Numbered from the stretch's first letter, positions 21,428-33,625 are shown. The stretch: 64,000 nt of DNA from Balamuthia mandrillaris (GCA_031835245.1 JAVKOQ010000059.1:62001-126000); one strand, 5' to 3'. Notes: a model not told the origin generated them from the sequence alone. Program-made: numbers and translations.

Positions 21428-23160
21428 ATGAGTCATCACCATCACTCTCACCTGCTTCAACATTCCTCGTCGTCAGGAGGAGGGGCGATGGTTTCTTCTT
21501 ACTCCCCTCAGCAGCCGCAACAACAAAGGATTACTTTGGACCAGGACGGCGTTCTGCAAAGGCTGACAGAGTTTCCTGACCACAACCATCATTCCTCCCA
21601 TCACCAACACGTGCAGCAGCAGGACTACTCCCGCAAAGAGAAAAGCACCCGTGACTATGAATCCGAAAGCGCGGCCGTTATGATCCGGTCCTTGAGGAAA
21701 GATAACTCTGGTAAACTTCTTTTCTTCGTATTTTTATCTATTTTGAAATTACCACTTAAACTAATTTCACTATGGCGTGTATAGACCATTCCGTTGCTCC
21801 GCTGTCACTTCCAGGTGTTTCTCCCGCTGCTGGTGGTCTTCCTTTTGCCTCCTCCACCTCTGCTTCGTCTGCTTTGTCCTCACGTTTACCGTCAAACAAC
21901 AACCATTTCGCCTCCACCAACGTCCCTGCTTCCTTCTCCTATTCCTCCAAAATGACTCCTGGTCCAACTTTTGCAATGACTTCGCCTCCTGCTTCTGCTC
22001 CTTCTTCTGTTCCCTCTGCTGCTTCTCTTTATGGCAGTTTCAGACAGGCTCCTCCGGAAGAGACAAACGCGTCAGACAGCCTCTTTGCCGATACCCTTCC
22101 TCATTTTCCTTCGCCTTCTTCTCAACAACAATATGCCCACCCTGCTCCTCCTCATTATTCATCTTCCATTTCGTCTTCCCTTCTTTCACCGTTGCATCAC
22201 CATGCTTCTCCTCACGCTTCTACTTCTGCTTCCACCTCTCCATCTCCTTCGTTTTTCACTCCCATCCCGCATCCCTCTGCTTCCCCATTCACTCCCGAAG
22301 TAACAAACAGCAAACAGCAACGAGCTTCAAGCCCTCATTCTGCTTCCTCTTCTCCGTCTGCTTCTGCCAACAACAATAACAACAATAATAAAAGCGGGAA
22401 TTATAGAACCTCAGAACAACGACTGAAGCATAACGCCATCGAAAGGAAACGAAAACGCGAAATGAAGATCATGTTAGAGCAGTTGAAAGAGATGGTCCCA
22501 ACTTCAAACGGTTTAAAAGATACTCAACTCTCCATTTTGAAAAATACCGTGGACCATATGGTGCAGCTCAAAAGAGAGATGGAACACCTTTCCAGAAGAA
22601 ACGAGCTCCTCAAATCGCTTTTGAGAGAACACAACATCCCTGTTCCTTTTACAGAAGAAGCAGAGAGAGAAGGAGAAAGAGAAGGAGAAAGTGAAGGAGA
22701 AAGAAGAAGGCAAACAAGAATGATCAAACAGGAAAAAGCGGGCGAAGTAGACGATGAAGAAAATGATGAGAAGAAGAAGCAAAAGATAGGACGAACGAAG
22801 AATACCAACAATCCGAGTTTCGATGAAGATGACAAAGACGAAAGCAACAACAACGACAAAAGAAAGAAAGAAAGAGCCTTTACGTACAACGAAAACTCTG
22901 CGTTTTCTTCACGTCCGGTGTTCCACTCCCCTCTTTCCAACGATTCTCATTTTGTGCCTTCTTTCAAACCAGGAAGAGACCTACAATCTCCAACAGATGC
23001 TGTCATGCTCCATTCCTCCTTCTCTCCGATAGACCAATCTTCTTCTGCATTTACTTATACTTGTCCTCCCCCTCCTCTTCATCCTTACGCATCCCCGTCA
23101 TCTGCTGTATCTTCATTCCAGTCTTCTTCCGCTTCATCCTCTTCTTTTGGTCGCCAGTAA
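21428..23160 (+). CDS. basic helix-loop-helix transcription factor
   Basis: Two exons (21428-21710 and 21815-23160) join in phase 1. The start MSHHHHSHLL is the first ATG in frame. The N-terminal half is low-complexity and rich in His, Gln, Ser and Pro. The bHLH domain is clear: basic region and helix 1 in RLKHNAIERKRKREMKIML, a loop around VPTSNGLKDTQ, and helix 2 LSILKNTVDHMVQLKREM, running on into a short leucine-zipper-like coil (HLSRRNELLKSLL). The HNAIERKRK pattern has the His/Glu/Arg spacing of E-box (CANNTG) binders. The C-terminal half is charged, then Ser/Pro-rich, with no domain. It is probably a nuclear dimer. Target genes are not inferable. Confidence 0.9.
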
Positions 23161-23215
23161 AAATTTTGTTTTTATGATTTGTTTTTAGTTTGTTTGTGAG
23201 AGGACAGAGAAGAAA

Positions 23216-24109
23216 CTAACGAAGAGCATAAGTGCGAACGGGCATCATTCCTGCTGGAAAGTCTTGTTGCTCTTCTTCTTTTAGCAGCTCTAAGTTGCTT
23301 TGCTTGAATAACTCTTTCAAGTATTCGTCTGATCTGTTGTTAGTAGTTGTTGTTGACGTAAGAATACATGAAAGCGAAAATGGAATGTTTCTAGCAATGA
23401 ACAAGAACCTTGTAATGCTGCTGTCTTGTGTATCCACATAGAAGCCTCTCTTTCGTATGAGATTATCTTTCACTATTAGTATTCCACCTTCTCTTAAACC
23501 TGCTTTGCATCGCTTGAAAAAGGAAACCAAATGCTCTGATGTTTTTCGTTTGCTTTGTAAGCAAGGAAGATAGAAACAACAGAGGACATAAACGAACCAT
23601 CCGTCAAATAACCAATCACCCATTGCACCCATATAACATCGTAAAAAGCGGTTTGTGGAGCGAACTCTTGTAACGAACTGTTAAAGTATTCTCCAACTCT
23701 GTTTTGTTTTTTTTTTTCTCGTTCATCAGTAAAAGAAAACAATTCAAAGGTAAGAAGAGAAGAGAGGTGGGAGAAGCTGAGAAATGAGAAGAAGAGAGAA
23801 CCGATGAGACTCGGATTGACAAGGAGACAACAATTCTTTTGCTTTGTTGAGAAAGTCGGCATTGGGCTCAACCAGGTCCACTCGTTCAAAATGCTTTAAC
23901 AGCATATCTTTGGTGATGCGGCCTATTCCTGCTCCACAGTCTTTTTACATACATGCATCACAAAACTATAAGAAGAATGAAGAGACCAAACAAATAAAAT
24001 GAAGAGCGAAGACCGAGAGATCGAGAGAAGAGGACGAAACAAAAAGAAGAAGAAGAAGAAGAAGAACAAGAAGAAGAAGAAGAAGAAGAAGAAGAAGAAG
24101 AAGAAGAAG

Positions 24110-24141
<32 letters not shown>

Positions 24142-24757
24142 GAAGAAGAACAAGAAGAAGAAGAAGAAGAAGAACAAGAAGAACACGATGAAGATAACCT
24201 AGAGCAGCAGAACGTTGGAGCCCAGAAGAGAAGAAGGCCGAAAGAAAGGCCTCAGAGCTGGTAATGTCGATCTCCGACAGAAAGCCAAAGCCGCCCAAAA
24301 CGCCATCCACGGTGGCAGGCGTCTCCTTCCAATATTTCTCTTTTTTGAAACAGAAAAAAAAATGAGAAAAAAAAGAAAAAAGAATAAAGAATAAAGAAAA
24401 GAGAGAAAAAAAATGTATAATACCAGCGCGAGGGTACCACTCCAGTTTCTTTCCTCCTTCCGTGTTTTCGGCGACGGAGATGGCCTCCCAAAGCTCCTCT
24501 TGGTTTTTGTACTGGTTGCCATCCCCATCCTCGCCAACGAAAGCACCCTCCGCACCGGAATCCCCGGCGTGTCGGTACTCCGCCTCGTCTTCCTCGTCGT
24601 CGTCGTCTTCTTCTTCTTGGTCTGTTTGTTGTCGCGCGCGTTTTGTCTCCTTTGTGGGCTCTCCGGTCCTTTCTTCTGCTGCTTCATAGTCATCGTCGCC
24701 GTGGGCTTCTTCTTCGAGAGTGCTTCTCTTGTTGATCGTCGTCTGCTCTTCTTCCAT
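23216..24757 (-). CDS. NTMT1: protein N-terminal alpha-methyltransferase (NTMT1/METTL11-type)
   Basis: About six exons encode the SAM-dependent enzyme that methylates the alpha-amino group of proteins with N-terminal (M)XPK. In order: an N-terminal acidic extension of about 110 aa (EEEDDDDEEDEAEYRHAGD) absent from the human enzyme; EKYWKETPATVDGVLGGFGF; DCGAGIGRITKDMLL (SAM-binding motif I); FERVDLVEPNADFL; FYDVIWVQWVIGYLTDG, matching the family's YDVIWIQWVIGHL; LVSFFKRCKAGLREGGILIV; and the C-terminal end TYALR. The acidic extension contains LEWYPRAG just before the core and may guide substrates or localisation. It shares a short promoter (24758-24949) with the exonuclease fusion gene. Confidence 0.93.
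24046..24182. repeat. (GAA)n microsatellite in an NTMT1 intron
   Basis: About 135 bp of GAA units with occasional CAA or TAG variants (TTC on the sense strand of the minus-strand gene) lie between the exons encoding SSGLQRSAAL and DCGAGIGR. Confidence 0.95.
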
Positions 24758-24790
24758 TTTTTTTCTTTTCTTTTTTATTTTTATTGTCAT

Positions 24791-24898
24791 CACGACGACA
24801 TGATATATATGTCGACAATAACATTTAATGACGACACTGAAATGTCGACGTTTAAACTTACCGAGACGACGTGAGATCATGTTACGTGTCGTCATGAG
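24791..24898. promoter_or_regulatory. divergent promoter with several GACGACA elements
   Basis: The 192-bp gap between NTMT1 (minus) and the exonuclease fusion gene (plus) contains CACGACGACATGA (24791), AATGACGACACTGA (24827) and GAGACGACGTGAG (24863). A copy in the opposite orientation, CGTGTCGTCATGAG, begins at 24885. Two TGTCGAC boxes (24810, 24843) lie between them. Elements in both orientations suit a bidirectional promoter. Confidence 0.6.
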
Positions 24899-24949
24899 CA
24901 ACACCGAACAAAAGAAAGAAAGATATATATATCTCATCTTACCGGTAAG

Positions 24950-25509
24950 ATGAGATGGGAGGTGGATTACCTGGTGATAGTGGACCTGGAAGCAACGTGC
25001 GACGAGACAGAGGTTGGGCAACCGCAAGTCACATCGCTGAACTCGGAAATTATCGAGTTTCCGTGGCTCCTCTACGACCTGGCCGCTCGTCGCGTTGTCG
25101 ATCAACAGCAGTTTTATGTGAAACCAAAAGTATGTAGCCTTTTTTTTTTTTTGGTGTTGTTGAAACGATGGCTTGTTGAAAAGGACTCACCCTTGTTGTT
25201 GTTGTTGTTGTTTGGTCACAAGTGGAACCCCACGTTGACTCCGTTTTGTACGCAATTGACGGGCATCACCAACGAAAGGCTGGCACATGCGCCTTCTTTG
25301 GAGGAAGTAGTGCAAAAGGTTTGCCCATATGCCCTCTTCCTTTCTTAGTGTCTCTGTCTCTGTCTCTGTCTCTCTGTCTCTGTCTCTGTCTCTGTCTCTG
25401 TCTCTGTCTCTGTCTCTGTCTCTGTCTCTGTCTCTGTCTCTCTCTGTCTCTGTCTCTCTGTCTCTGTCTCTGTCTCTGTCTCTGTCTCTGTCTCTTGTCT
25501 CTCTCTCTG

Positions 25510-25540
<31 letters not shown>

Positions 25541-26957
25541 GTCTCTCTCTCTGTTGTGGCTCTCTCTCTCTGTCTCTCTGTCTCTCTTTCACTTCCACTC
25601 ATGCATGACATATCAGTTCAACGACTACATGGAAGAGAAAGTGACGAGTAAAGGCAAGTCCTTTTGTTTGATGACAGATGGGACGTGGGACCTGCAGTGG
25701 ATGCTCTGTCGTGAGGCAAACGATAAGGACATCCCGCTTGCCTCTCACTTTAGAAGCTATTATGATATTCAGCTTGAGTTTAGCCGAGCACTGGTACTTC
25801 TGTTCTTCTATATTCTCTTCTTTCTTTTTTCTCCCTACTTGCTCTGCATTCACTTCTCTCATTCTCTCTCTCTCTCCTTCTTAGTGTTCTTCTTCTCTTG
25901 TTCTACTTCTTGTTCTTCTTGTTCTTGTGCTTGTTCTTGTTCTTCTTCTTCTTTTTCTTCTTCTTCTTTTTCCTCCTGTATTGCCATTTTGCTAATCACT
26001 TAGAAAACCAAGAACAGGGTCCATTTCATCCCCAACAAAGTTTTCATTTGAGGGACATTGTAACGAGAATAGGGGTTGAGTTGGCGGGACAACATCACTG
26101 TGGACTAGATGACTGCTATACGATAGCTCGCGTCTTAACTCGCTTGCTTGACAATGGACATTGTTTGGAGCAACCTATCGTACTCACTCTCATTCTCTCT
26201 CTTTGTTTCCTTCGCTCCTTTAGCTGTGAACTAACATTGCAACAGATAATCCCAGAAGACTGGAATCCACAACGAGACTTTATAGCGCACTGGGACTTTT
26301 CTTCACACGTCGATCCGCAGAAAATGCAAACCCCTGCTGACCTTCTCACCCTCTTCGCTTTGCCACCAGAACAAGTCTTACGTGTCTATCTCTTTGGCGC
26401 ACGAGCCTGGTCATCTTCTCCGCCACCACAAGAATTGTGGGACTTTGTCGTTGTTCTCTCCGACGAAACAATGGAAGGAATGAAAGAACAAAAGTTTCGC
26501 ATGAGGAAAATGAACGTCGTAGCTCAAGTATATTCCGAGTCGTTGTTTCAGCAAAAAGTTAAACAGCACAGCTTTCTTCCTGTTTGCTGCCTATTTTTAC
26601 CGCCACAACATGTTTGGTTAGATAGGTCTTCTTCTTCATCCTCACCACCTTTTTCCTTTGCACTAGAACCCAGAAGATTTCGAATAACGGCGATGGCATC
26701 TGCTTGGGAAGAATTAAAACACACAAAATATAGGTTTGCGTCCTTCTTGTCTACTTTCTTCTTCTTGCTCATGCTCCCTCTAACTGACGTATCTAAGATG
26801 GGAGAAAGGAGAAATGACAGGAGCAGTAAAGTCAATGGAAAAAGGTCTTCGTTGTCTTATCTCCGCTTTCGAAATCATTCGATATGGTTACATCCCCAAC
26901 TTCGAACAAGGCTTATCCGCGTCCATCTTTCTGTTCCCATCCAAAAAGGGATTCACC

Positions 26958-26988
<31 letters not shown>

Positions 26989-29705
26989 CTTCTTCTTCTT
27001 CTTCTTCTTCTTCTTCTTCTTCTTCTTCTTCGTGTTCTACTTCTTGTTCTTCTTGTTCTTCTTCTTCTTGTTCTTCGTCTTCTTCTTCTTCTTGTTCTTC
27101 TTCTTGTTCTTCTTCTTCTTCTTTGGCTCAACCAGAAGGGACAATTACATTATCAGAGAATGAACTGGCACAAGTTAAAGAAAGGTTGGAGCAATTAGTC
27201 CTCGAAGCTCGCAACTGGAGAGAGCAGCAAGGCATGCTTCCTGTAATGCGAAACGACGCCACAGAGAAATGTAAACAAGAGAGCCCAACTCAAGAAATCA
27301 ACACCCTCAGTCGAGAAGAGCGAAGAGAACAACGTCGACAGCAAACCACACCGAAGAACAAGTTGACTATTAAGACTCAACAAGGTGGATCAAAGAAGAG
27401 AGCAAAACAAGATCCTCATCCATTTGGCTGGCCTGTCTTTGAAGCGAAATACAAAAGTTTCTATCGCAAGCTCGAAACGGCACTCAAGGTTATCGTCTCT
27501 GATGAAAAGGCACTTTTCATGGCTGCTATTGATAGGTATTATATTTCATTCCTCTCCGCAGTTTTTTGTCCTTGCTTAGACTAACAACCGAAAATAGAAG
27601 TTGTTCTCCAATTGAGCAACTGCAACAGGCGTTATCAATGCGAGACCATCCTCTCGCTGAACGTCACCGCAAGAATCACCACGTTCGATGGATAGAAGAA
27701 GGTCCTGAACTCCTTTTGCGAGTGCTTTCTATACGATCAACATGGAGTTATCTCAAACCAACGAAGGATGAGGAGGAAGAAGAAGGAGGTGATGTCGCTC
27801 TCCTTCATCTCAGTTGTGATCACAACTTATCACCAAAGAATGTTCCGTTTGTGGCACTTTGTAATGGAATTGTTTTTCGCAAAGGTTTGTTTTTCTTACT
27901 TCCGTTCTTCTCTGCTTTCTTGAAACGTTTTCTAACTTTAGCCATTGTTGATAAACAGATGACGAAAGATGGAGAGTGGTATGTTATCCACCAGCATACA
28001 TATGTAACGAGGGATCGCCGTTCGCGCCCACTCTCGATTGGGTCACCACTCACGCTTATCCTCATCTTCAAGGCTATCGTTTTACTTGTTCGTTTCTTCT
28101 TCCCCCCTATACTTTATCTTTCTTGTATTTACTCTACTTTTTCTTCCTCTTCTTTGTCTCCCTCTTTTTCCTTCTTCTTCTTTCAGTATTTAATATTTCA
28201 GGTAGATGGCATTTATCGAGCTCTTCAACTGCAACAGCTGAAGAGCAGATTCGTTATTTCACGATAGATAAACAGACAACACAAGAATGTTCCCTACAAT
28301 CGCTATTTTGGCAAGTTTGGCAACAAATGAACTTACGTTTACCTTCCCCAGACGAGATGGTGGAGTACTGCTATTCCTTTGAACTCTTATTATTTGGTGG
28401 AATGAACACTACCTCATCTTCCAAGCATGTAATTCAAGTTTGTGATTCTGGAAAGCATATCTTTAACGATCGCCAGCATTGTCACTCATCCTCTTCGTTA
28501 CCATTTTCATCATTTGCGAGTGTGTTGGACCTTCCGTCTGTTTGTCATGAAATATGGAACAAAAGAAACGACGGCGCATTAGGAACCTTATTGTTGATTT
28601 CTGTTTGTGATTTGGCAACTTTGGAAGAGGTTCCTTTTGAGGTGCGTTCTCTCTCATCCCTGTTTGCTATTTCATTTTGAAAGTCTTTCCCTCTTTTTCG
28701 TTCATTTTCCTTTGTTATCAGAACATTGGGAAACAAATGGAATGGCCGACACTCCCTTCATTCTCAATAATGGACACTTTGAATGAAGACAAAACTGGCG
28801 CGACGATAAGCAATGTCAACGTATACAGAGCAATCCAACGAGTCTGTTCTTTCATTTCTCCTCTTGTTGCCAAGGTCATCATTCTTTCTTTATTTCTTTT
28901 TTGCTTTCTACTTTGTAGTTTTTATTTTAAAATCTCTTCAAAACAGGGTTTCATTTTGATGGATAATAACTTCAACCGCATTAAGATTCGGTCGAACCAG
29001 TACAAAGCGCTTTGTCAGTTGCTCCAAAGTTATGCCAACAAAAGAAAGGAAGGATGGAGGAAATGGGCTGATGAAGAGGACACCAAAGCTGTCATGGAAC
29101 TTGTTCGCAATGCTGATTCTTCTCTGATTGATTCTGTAAGTTTGTTTCTTTGCTTATTTCTATTTTCTCTTATCTTCTCCTGTCTCTCTCTTTCTCGCTC
29201 ATCCCTTTCCTTATTTTTTAACAACTTGTTTCTGTTTTTCGTTTGACTGATGTCGTTTGCTGAATTTTGTTTGTATGTTGAATGCGTTAAGACGATGATA
29301 GAAAACGAATTCTCGGTGTTGAGACCATTCTACGAACATGTAAAGCAACATTACGAGAACATATGCACAAAGTTGCAACAACTATACGACCATTATTCTT
29401 CATTGGCCGAGGCAACCAAAAATCCGAATCCAAAGAAAGAGTTTGTTCTCTTATTGAAACAGCACAAAGTGAACAGTGCCGATGCTAAGATATTGCTGGG
29501 TAAGTGCTTTACCTCTCTTTGTTATAGTTTCAGTTTGTATGTTGGCCAATGTTCAACACCGCTGGAGAGAATAGGAGTGAAAGGAGGATTGTTTGAGGAC
29601 AGTGTGAAGCTCTATTTCGCATTCGATGCTAAGGCAGCACATGACAAACTCTTTCCTTTGCTGATGTCTTCCATGCCGCCTTTTGTGCTATCTAAACGAG
29701 CGTAG
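24950..29705 (+). CDS. ERI1-type 3'-5' exonuclease fused to degenerate nucleotidyltransferase-HEPN and RNA-ligase modules
   Basis: About a dozen exons join in phase. Module 1 is a DEDDh exonuclease: [11 protein letters not shown] (Asp/Glu), [22 protein letters not shown] (second Asp), and [14 protein letters not shown] (His and final Asp). All catalytic residues are present. Module 2, from [10 protein letters not shown] to [11 protein letters not shown], matches a MNT-like nucleotidyltransferase, followed by helices ([35 protein letters not shown]) like the HEPN partner of that family. The usual GS is GA, and the first catalytic Asp of SDxD is missing (ELWDF). Module 3 resembles T4-Rnl1-like RNA ligases: [30 protein letters not shown], and the motif-V-like [19 protein letters not shown]. 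Where K(L)DGS is expected it reads HLQGYR, so the nucleotidyl-accepting Lys is absent. The last exons are helical and end at TAG 29703-29705. A (TTC)n tract at 26961 is either a poly-Ser linker or an intron. Confidence 0.82.
25351..25590. repeat. (TGTCTC)n microsatellite in an intron of the exonuclease fusion gene
   Basis: About 240 bp of CTGTCTCTGTCTC units, passing into CTCTCTCTGT, lie between the exons encoding [11 protein letters not shown] and FNDYMEEKV. It is pyrimidine-rich on the sense strand. Confidence 0.95.
26961..27120. repeat. (TTC)n tract, poly-Ser linker or intron
   Basis: A run of TTC/TTG/TAC triplets stays open in frame and would read as poly-Ser with scattered Cys between the HEPN-like helices and a charged linker. 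Its composition is the same as the intronic TTC tracts of neighbouring genes, and an acceptor-like CAACCAG follows at 27128-27134. It may therefore be spliced out. Confidence 0.85.
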
Positions 29706-29784
29706 ACTACACAGAAAGAGAGTTACTTTTTTTTTAACCTGAATTCATTCTTCATTATAATAAACAGAAGCGAAGAAGAAAGAA

Positions 29785-30126
29785 ATGAATGCAAACTGTG
29801 CTGGGATGATTCACCCTATGAACTGGCGCCACTTTTTCCTCCAACACTTTGGCGAGGTTCGCTTCGCGGTGAACTGCGTGAAGCTGCCCGCGATGCCTCT
29901 GCCGCCTCCTCCCTTCGTCATGGCTTTCAACACCTGCGCAAACACCGGCCATGAGCTCACCATCGTAAGGTCTGATATCCTGCGCATGCCTTCACTAGGC
30001 CCAGGCCTTCACGGTTCTTACCAGTGGATTTGTTCCATATTAGTCCGCTATTTAGCCAAATGTGACCAAATATGGAGGTTTTTCCGATTCAATTTCTTAA
30101 TGAATGAATTGTGCTCTAAATGGTGA
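29785..30126 (+). CDS. short open frame of uncertain status
   Basis: A frame of 113 codons starts ATG 29785 (MNANCAGMIHPMNWRHFF). The first 55-60 codons are GC-rich and look coding. After NTGHELTI there is a donor-like ATC|GTAAGG (about 29967), and the rest of the frame is AT-rich and looks non-coding. It may be the first exon of a gene whose remainder I cannot find before the ABC gene at 30509, or a decayed fragment. No family is recognised. Confidence 0.25.
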   Translation: MNANCAGMIHPMNWRHFFLQHFGEVRFAVNCVKLPAMPLPPPPFVMAFNTCANTGHELTIVRSDILRMPSLGPGLHGSYQWICSILVRYLAKCDQIWRFFRFNFLMNELCSKW

Positions 30127-30508
30127 AAATTAATTGAGAACTAATTACCCGATGCCAATGAAACCAAATGGATAGAATTTAGGAAGGGAGCTTTTTTTTT
30201 GGGGTGCTTGACAAACCGGACAGCTGTCTCTTTTGGGGAAGAGAGATACCGGCAAAGCGGTGCGCTGCTGTCTATCTAAAATATTCCTGGGCCACCCGCC
30301 AACACACCCACAGACAAAAAACGGGCGCCAAAGGGGTGTGTGGAGGGCATTTTCTTCGAAGTTTAAAAAAAAATATAGTTGAGAAATTAACAAAAAAAAA
30401 AATAGTGTCACAGAGAGAGAGAGAAACGCACACGCGCCCACTACTCTTTTTTTTTATTATCTAAACGCTTCTTCTCTTCTCCTCTCCCAATAACACGCAC
30501 ACGCACAC

Positions 30509-33500
30509 ATGGCTGCCACCTCTTCTTCTTCTTCTTCGTCTGCTGCCGCTACGTCGGCCTCTTCGTCCTCGGCCGAGGACGAGGAGGTGGCCATGATGGA
30601 AGAGGGGAGCAACTCCCCCAAAGCCGCGCACCACCAGGAGGAGGAGGAGGAACTCCGGGCGCTCACCGCTACGCCGGCCTCCTCCTCTTCCGCCTCCGCC
30701 TCCTCCTCCACCTCCAAGAAGCAGAAGCCCAAAAAGCTGAAACTTGGCACCAGCGCTGCCAACAACTACCATGCCGTCACCGGCACGAAGCCTTTGCTAC
30801 TCGACTTGCAGCCCGAGTACGAACCTGAGTCAAACTATGGTACGTTTATTTCTTTTTTTTTGTTGTTGTTGCAAAATCATTTTCATGGGATTCTTTTTTC
30901 TGATCCCTTTTTTTCTAAAATATTTTTTTTATTCTTTTTTTATTCTTTATGTTTTTAACAAAAAAATATAGAGACAAAAAAGTTTTTGTGTTGCAAAATG
31001 AAGAAAAAGAAGAAGGAGGCGAAGAAGAGCGTGTCGCTGTTCGAGATCTACATGCTGTTGCCTTCCATGCTGCCCGTTCTGGTGCTTGGCCTCGTTGCCT
31101 CTGTTCTCAACGGCGGAATGTTGCCGGCTTTTGCCATTGTTTTTGGCGAGCTCTTTAATGCGTTTGTTCTCTCTCTCTCTCTCACTTCTCCAGTCCTAAT
31201 GTTGGCCTTTATTTATTTAGGTTTGGAGATGAAACCGACGAGATCAGAGATCAGTCCCAATTGGTTGCTATCATCTTTGTGGGTCCGTGTTTTCTCCTTT
31301 GCTCTTTCTTTCATTATGTTCTTATTCCGTTACACAAAAAATATTTAATTTAAAAACAAAACAGCAATTGGGGTTGGTTCTTTCATCTGTTATTACATAT
31401 CGTTGGCATGCATGGAACTCGTATCGGAGAAGATCACTCGCAAGCTCCGCATCATGCTCTTCGACAGCCTCATGCACAAAGATGTGGCGTTCTTCGACCG
31501 ACATCAAACAGGAGAGCTGACTGCAAAACTGACAGGTGAGATAGTCATCGTGCAAGGAGGCGTAGGACACAAAGTTGGAAAGATCGTCACCAGCTGGTCT
31601 CAGCTTGTCGCGGGCATTGCCATTGCTTTCGTGTATGGATGGAAGTTGACGCTGGTGTTGCTCGCTTTGTCTCCAGTGATGATTTTGAGTGGAACATTGC
31701 AAGCTGTATTCTTGAAAAGAAGTTCAAAGAGCGGTCAAAAGGCTTTCGCTTTGGTATTTACACCTTTCTTTTTTGTTTGTTGGTTTGTTTGTGTTTCTTG
31801 GTTTATTTTGTTCTTACATCATATCTCTTCAAGTCTACTAACATAGCTGAAGAATCATTGGCCGGTTTTCGAACTGTTACTTCTTTCGTAATGGAAAACT
31901 CCATCGTTGCAACGTTCGTGTTTCTTTCTTGTCGTCTTTGTTTCTTCTGTTCTTGTTGTTCTTACCCTTTTTCCAGTTATGATAAAAGCTTGGAAAAGCC
32001 AACCAAACTGGGCATCCAACGCGCTCATCTTATGGGCTTGGGCGTAGGCTTCGCCTTCTTCAACATCTTTGCCACCTACGCCCTGGGCTTCTGGTACGGT
32101 GGCAATCTGGTGGCAGATGACGAGATGGACCCCGGAGATTTGCTCACCGTCTTCTTCTCCATCGTCATCGGTTCCATGGGCTTGGGAGAAGCTGGCCAGG
32201 CCATGCCAGATATCACCAAGGGAAGAGCGGCTGCAACCACTATCTTTGACATCATTTTGGAGGACACCAAGATCAACCCCAACTTTGGAACGGGCATTCG
32301 CTTGCCAGAAGGAGAGAAGTTGAAGGGCAAGATCGAGTTGAGCCACGTGAAGTTCGCCTATCCGGCTCGTCCTGATACAATGGTGTTTCAGGATTTGAGC
32401 TTGAAGATTGACGCAGGAGAGCACCTAGCGTTGGTGGGACCTTCTGGCAGCGGAAAGAGCTCTGTTGTGAGTTTGGTCAGTCGGTTTTATGATGTGTCTG
32501 GTGGAGTGTTGATGATTGACGATCGACCCATCACCGACTATGATCTTTATTGGCTTAGGTTCCCTCTCCCTCCCTCTCTTGCTCTCTTGCTCTCTTGCTC
32601 TCTTGCTCTCTTGCTCTCTTGCTCTCTTGCTCTCTTGCTCTCTTGCTCTCTTGCTCTCTTGCTCTCTCTCTCTCTCTCTTGCTGTTGTTGTTGTTCTTCT
32701 TATCCTTCTTCTCCTCTTCTTCTTCTTCTTCTCCATCATTTTCTATTTCTTTATTTAGTTTTGTTTCATCTTCTGCATTACTGAATTTTTTTTAAAAAAA
32801 AAACAATAACAGACACCAAATAGGTTTGGTCTCGCAAGAGCCGATCCTCTTCTCTTGCAGCATCGAAGAGAACATCCGTTTTGGCAAACCCGACGCCACC
32901 TCCGAGGAAGTCATCGAGGCTGCCAAAGCAGCGAATGCTCACAACTTTATCTCTCAATTGCCGGAGGGTTATTCCACCAAAACGGGAGAAAGAGGATGTC
33001 AGTTGAGCGGAGGACAGAAGCAAAGAATTGCCATCGCAAGAGCCATCCTCAAAGACCCGTCCATCTTGTTGTTGGATGAAGCCACCTCTGCTTTGGATAC
33101 GGAGAGCGAGAGTTTGGTGCAGGAGGCTCTTGATAAGCTCATGCAAGGCCGAACTTCAATCAGCGGTTTGTATTATTTTTTCTTACTTCTCCCTCTCTAT
33201 TCCGTCATTTTCCTTCTCGTTCTCCCTCCTATTTTGCGTCGCTTCCTTTCTCTTTTCTCCGTGGAGACCAACCTTTGTTACAAATAAAAATAGTGGCGCA
33301 CCGATTGGCAACCGTGCGAGACGCAGATTGCATCGCAGTCATGCAGAAAGGAAAGATCGTGGAGAAAGGCACTCATGAGGAGCTGCTGGCCGAGTCCTTG
33401 ATCTACAACAAGCTGGTGCATCGCCAGCTGGAAGGAGAGGAGAGGTCGAGAGCCCAAACGATGTTGCAGGCGGTGGACGAGACTCTGTTGCTCGCTGACA

Positions 33501-33625
33501 GCGCGACCCGCCAGGAGAATAAGCGCCAAGGAAAGGAACGCATCAATGCCGAGCACTCCAACAGCAGCAGTTCTTCGTCGGAAGAGGAGGACGAAGAGGA
33601 AGAAAGCGAAGCCACCGCCGATTAA
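30509..33625 (+). CDS. half-size ABC transporter, ABCB (MDR/TAP) type
   Basis: About nine exons encode one transmembrane domain followed by one nucleotide-binding domain. A Ser-rich, acidic N-terminus (residues 1-110) precedes the first membrane exon ([20 protein letters not shown]). The exporter-fold landmarks are [39 protein letters not shown] and [20 protein letters not shown]. The nucleotide-binding domain has Walker [10 protein letters not shown], a Q-loop [10 protein letters not shown], the signature [14 protein letters not shown], Walker [14 protein letters not shown] and the switch His in [13 protein letters not shown]. All ATPase residues are present. It must dimerise to work. The C-terminus is Ser/Glu-rich. 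Substrate and membrane are unknown; no mitochondrial targeting sequence is obvious. One intron holds (GCTCTCTT)n. Confidence 0.92.
32577..32668. repeat. (GCTCTCTT)n microsatellite in the ABC transporter intron
   Basis: About eleven copies of the octamer TTGCTCTC lie in the intron after the exon encoding DYDLYWLR. It is pyrimidine-rich on the sense strand. Confidence 0.95.

Noticed and set aside
25351-25590. Regularly spaced repeats considered as a CRISPR-like array
   Set aside because: The units are 6 bp with no unique spacers, inside a eukaryotic intron. It is a simple microsatellite.
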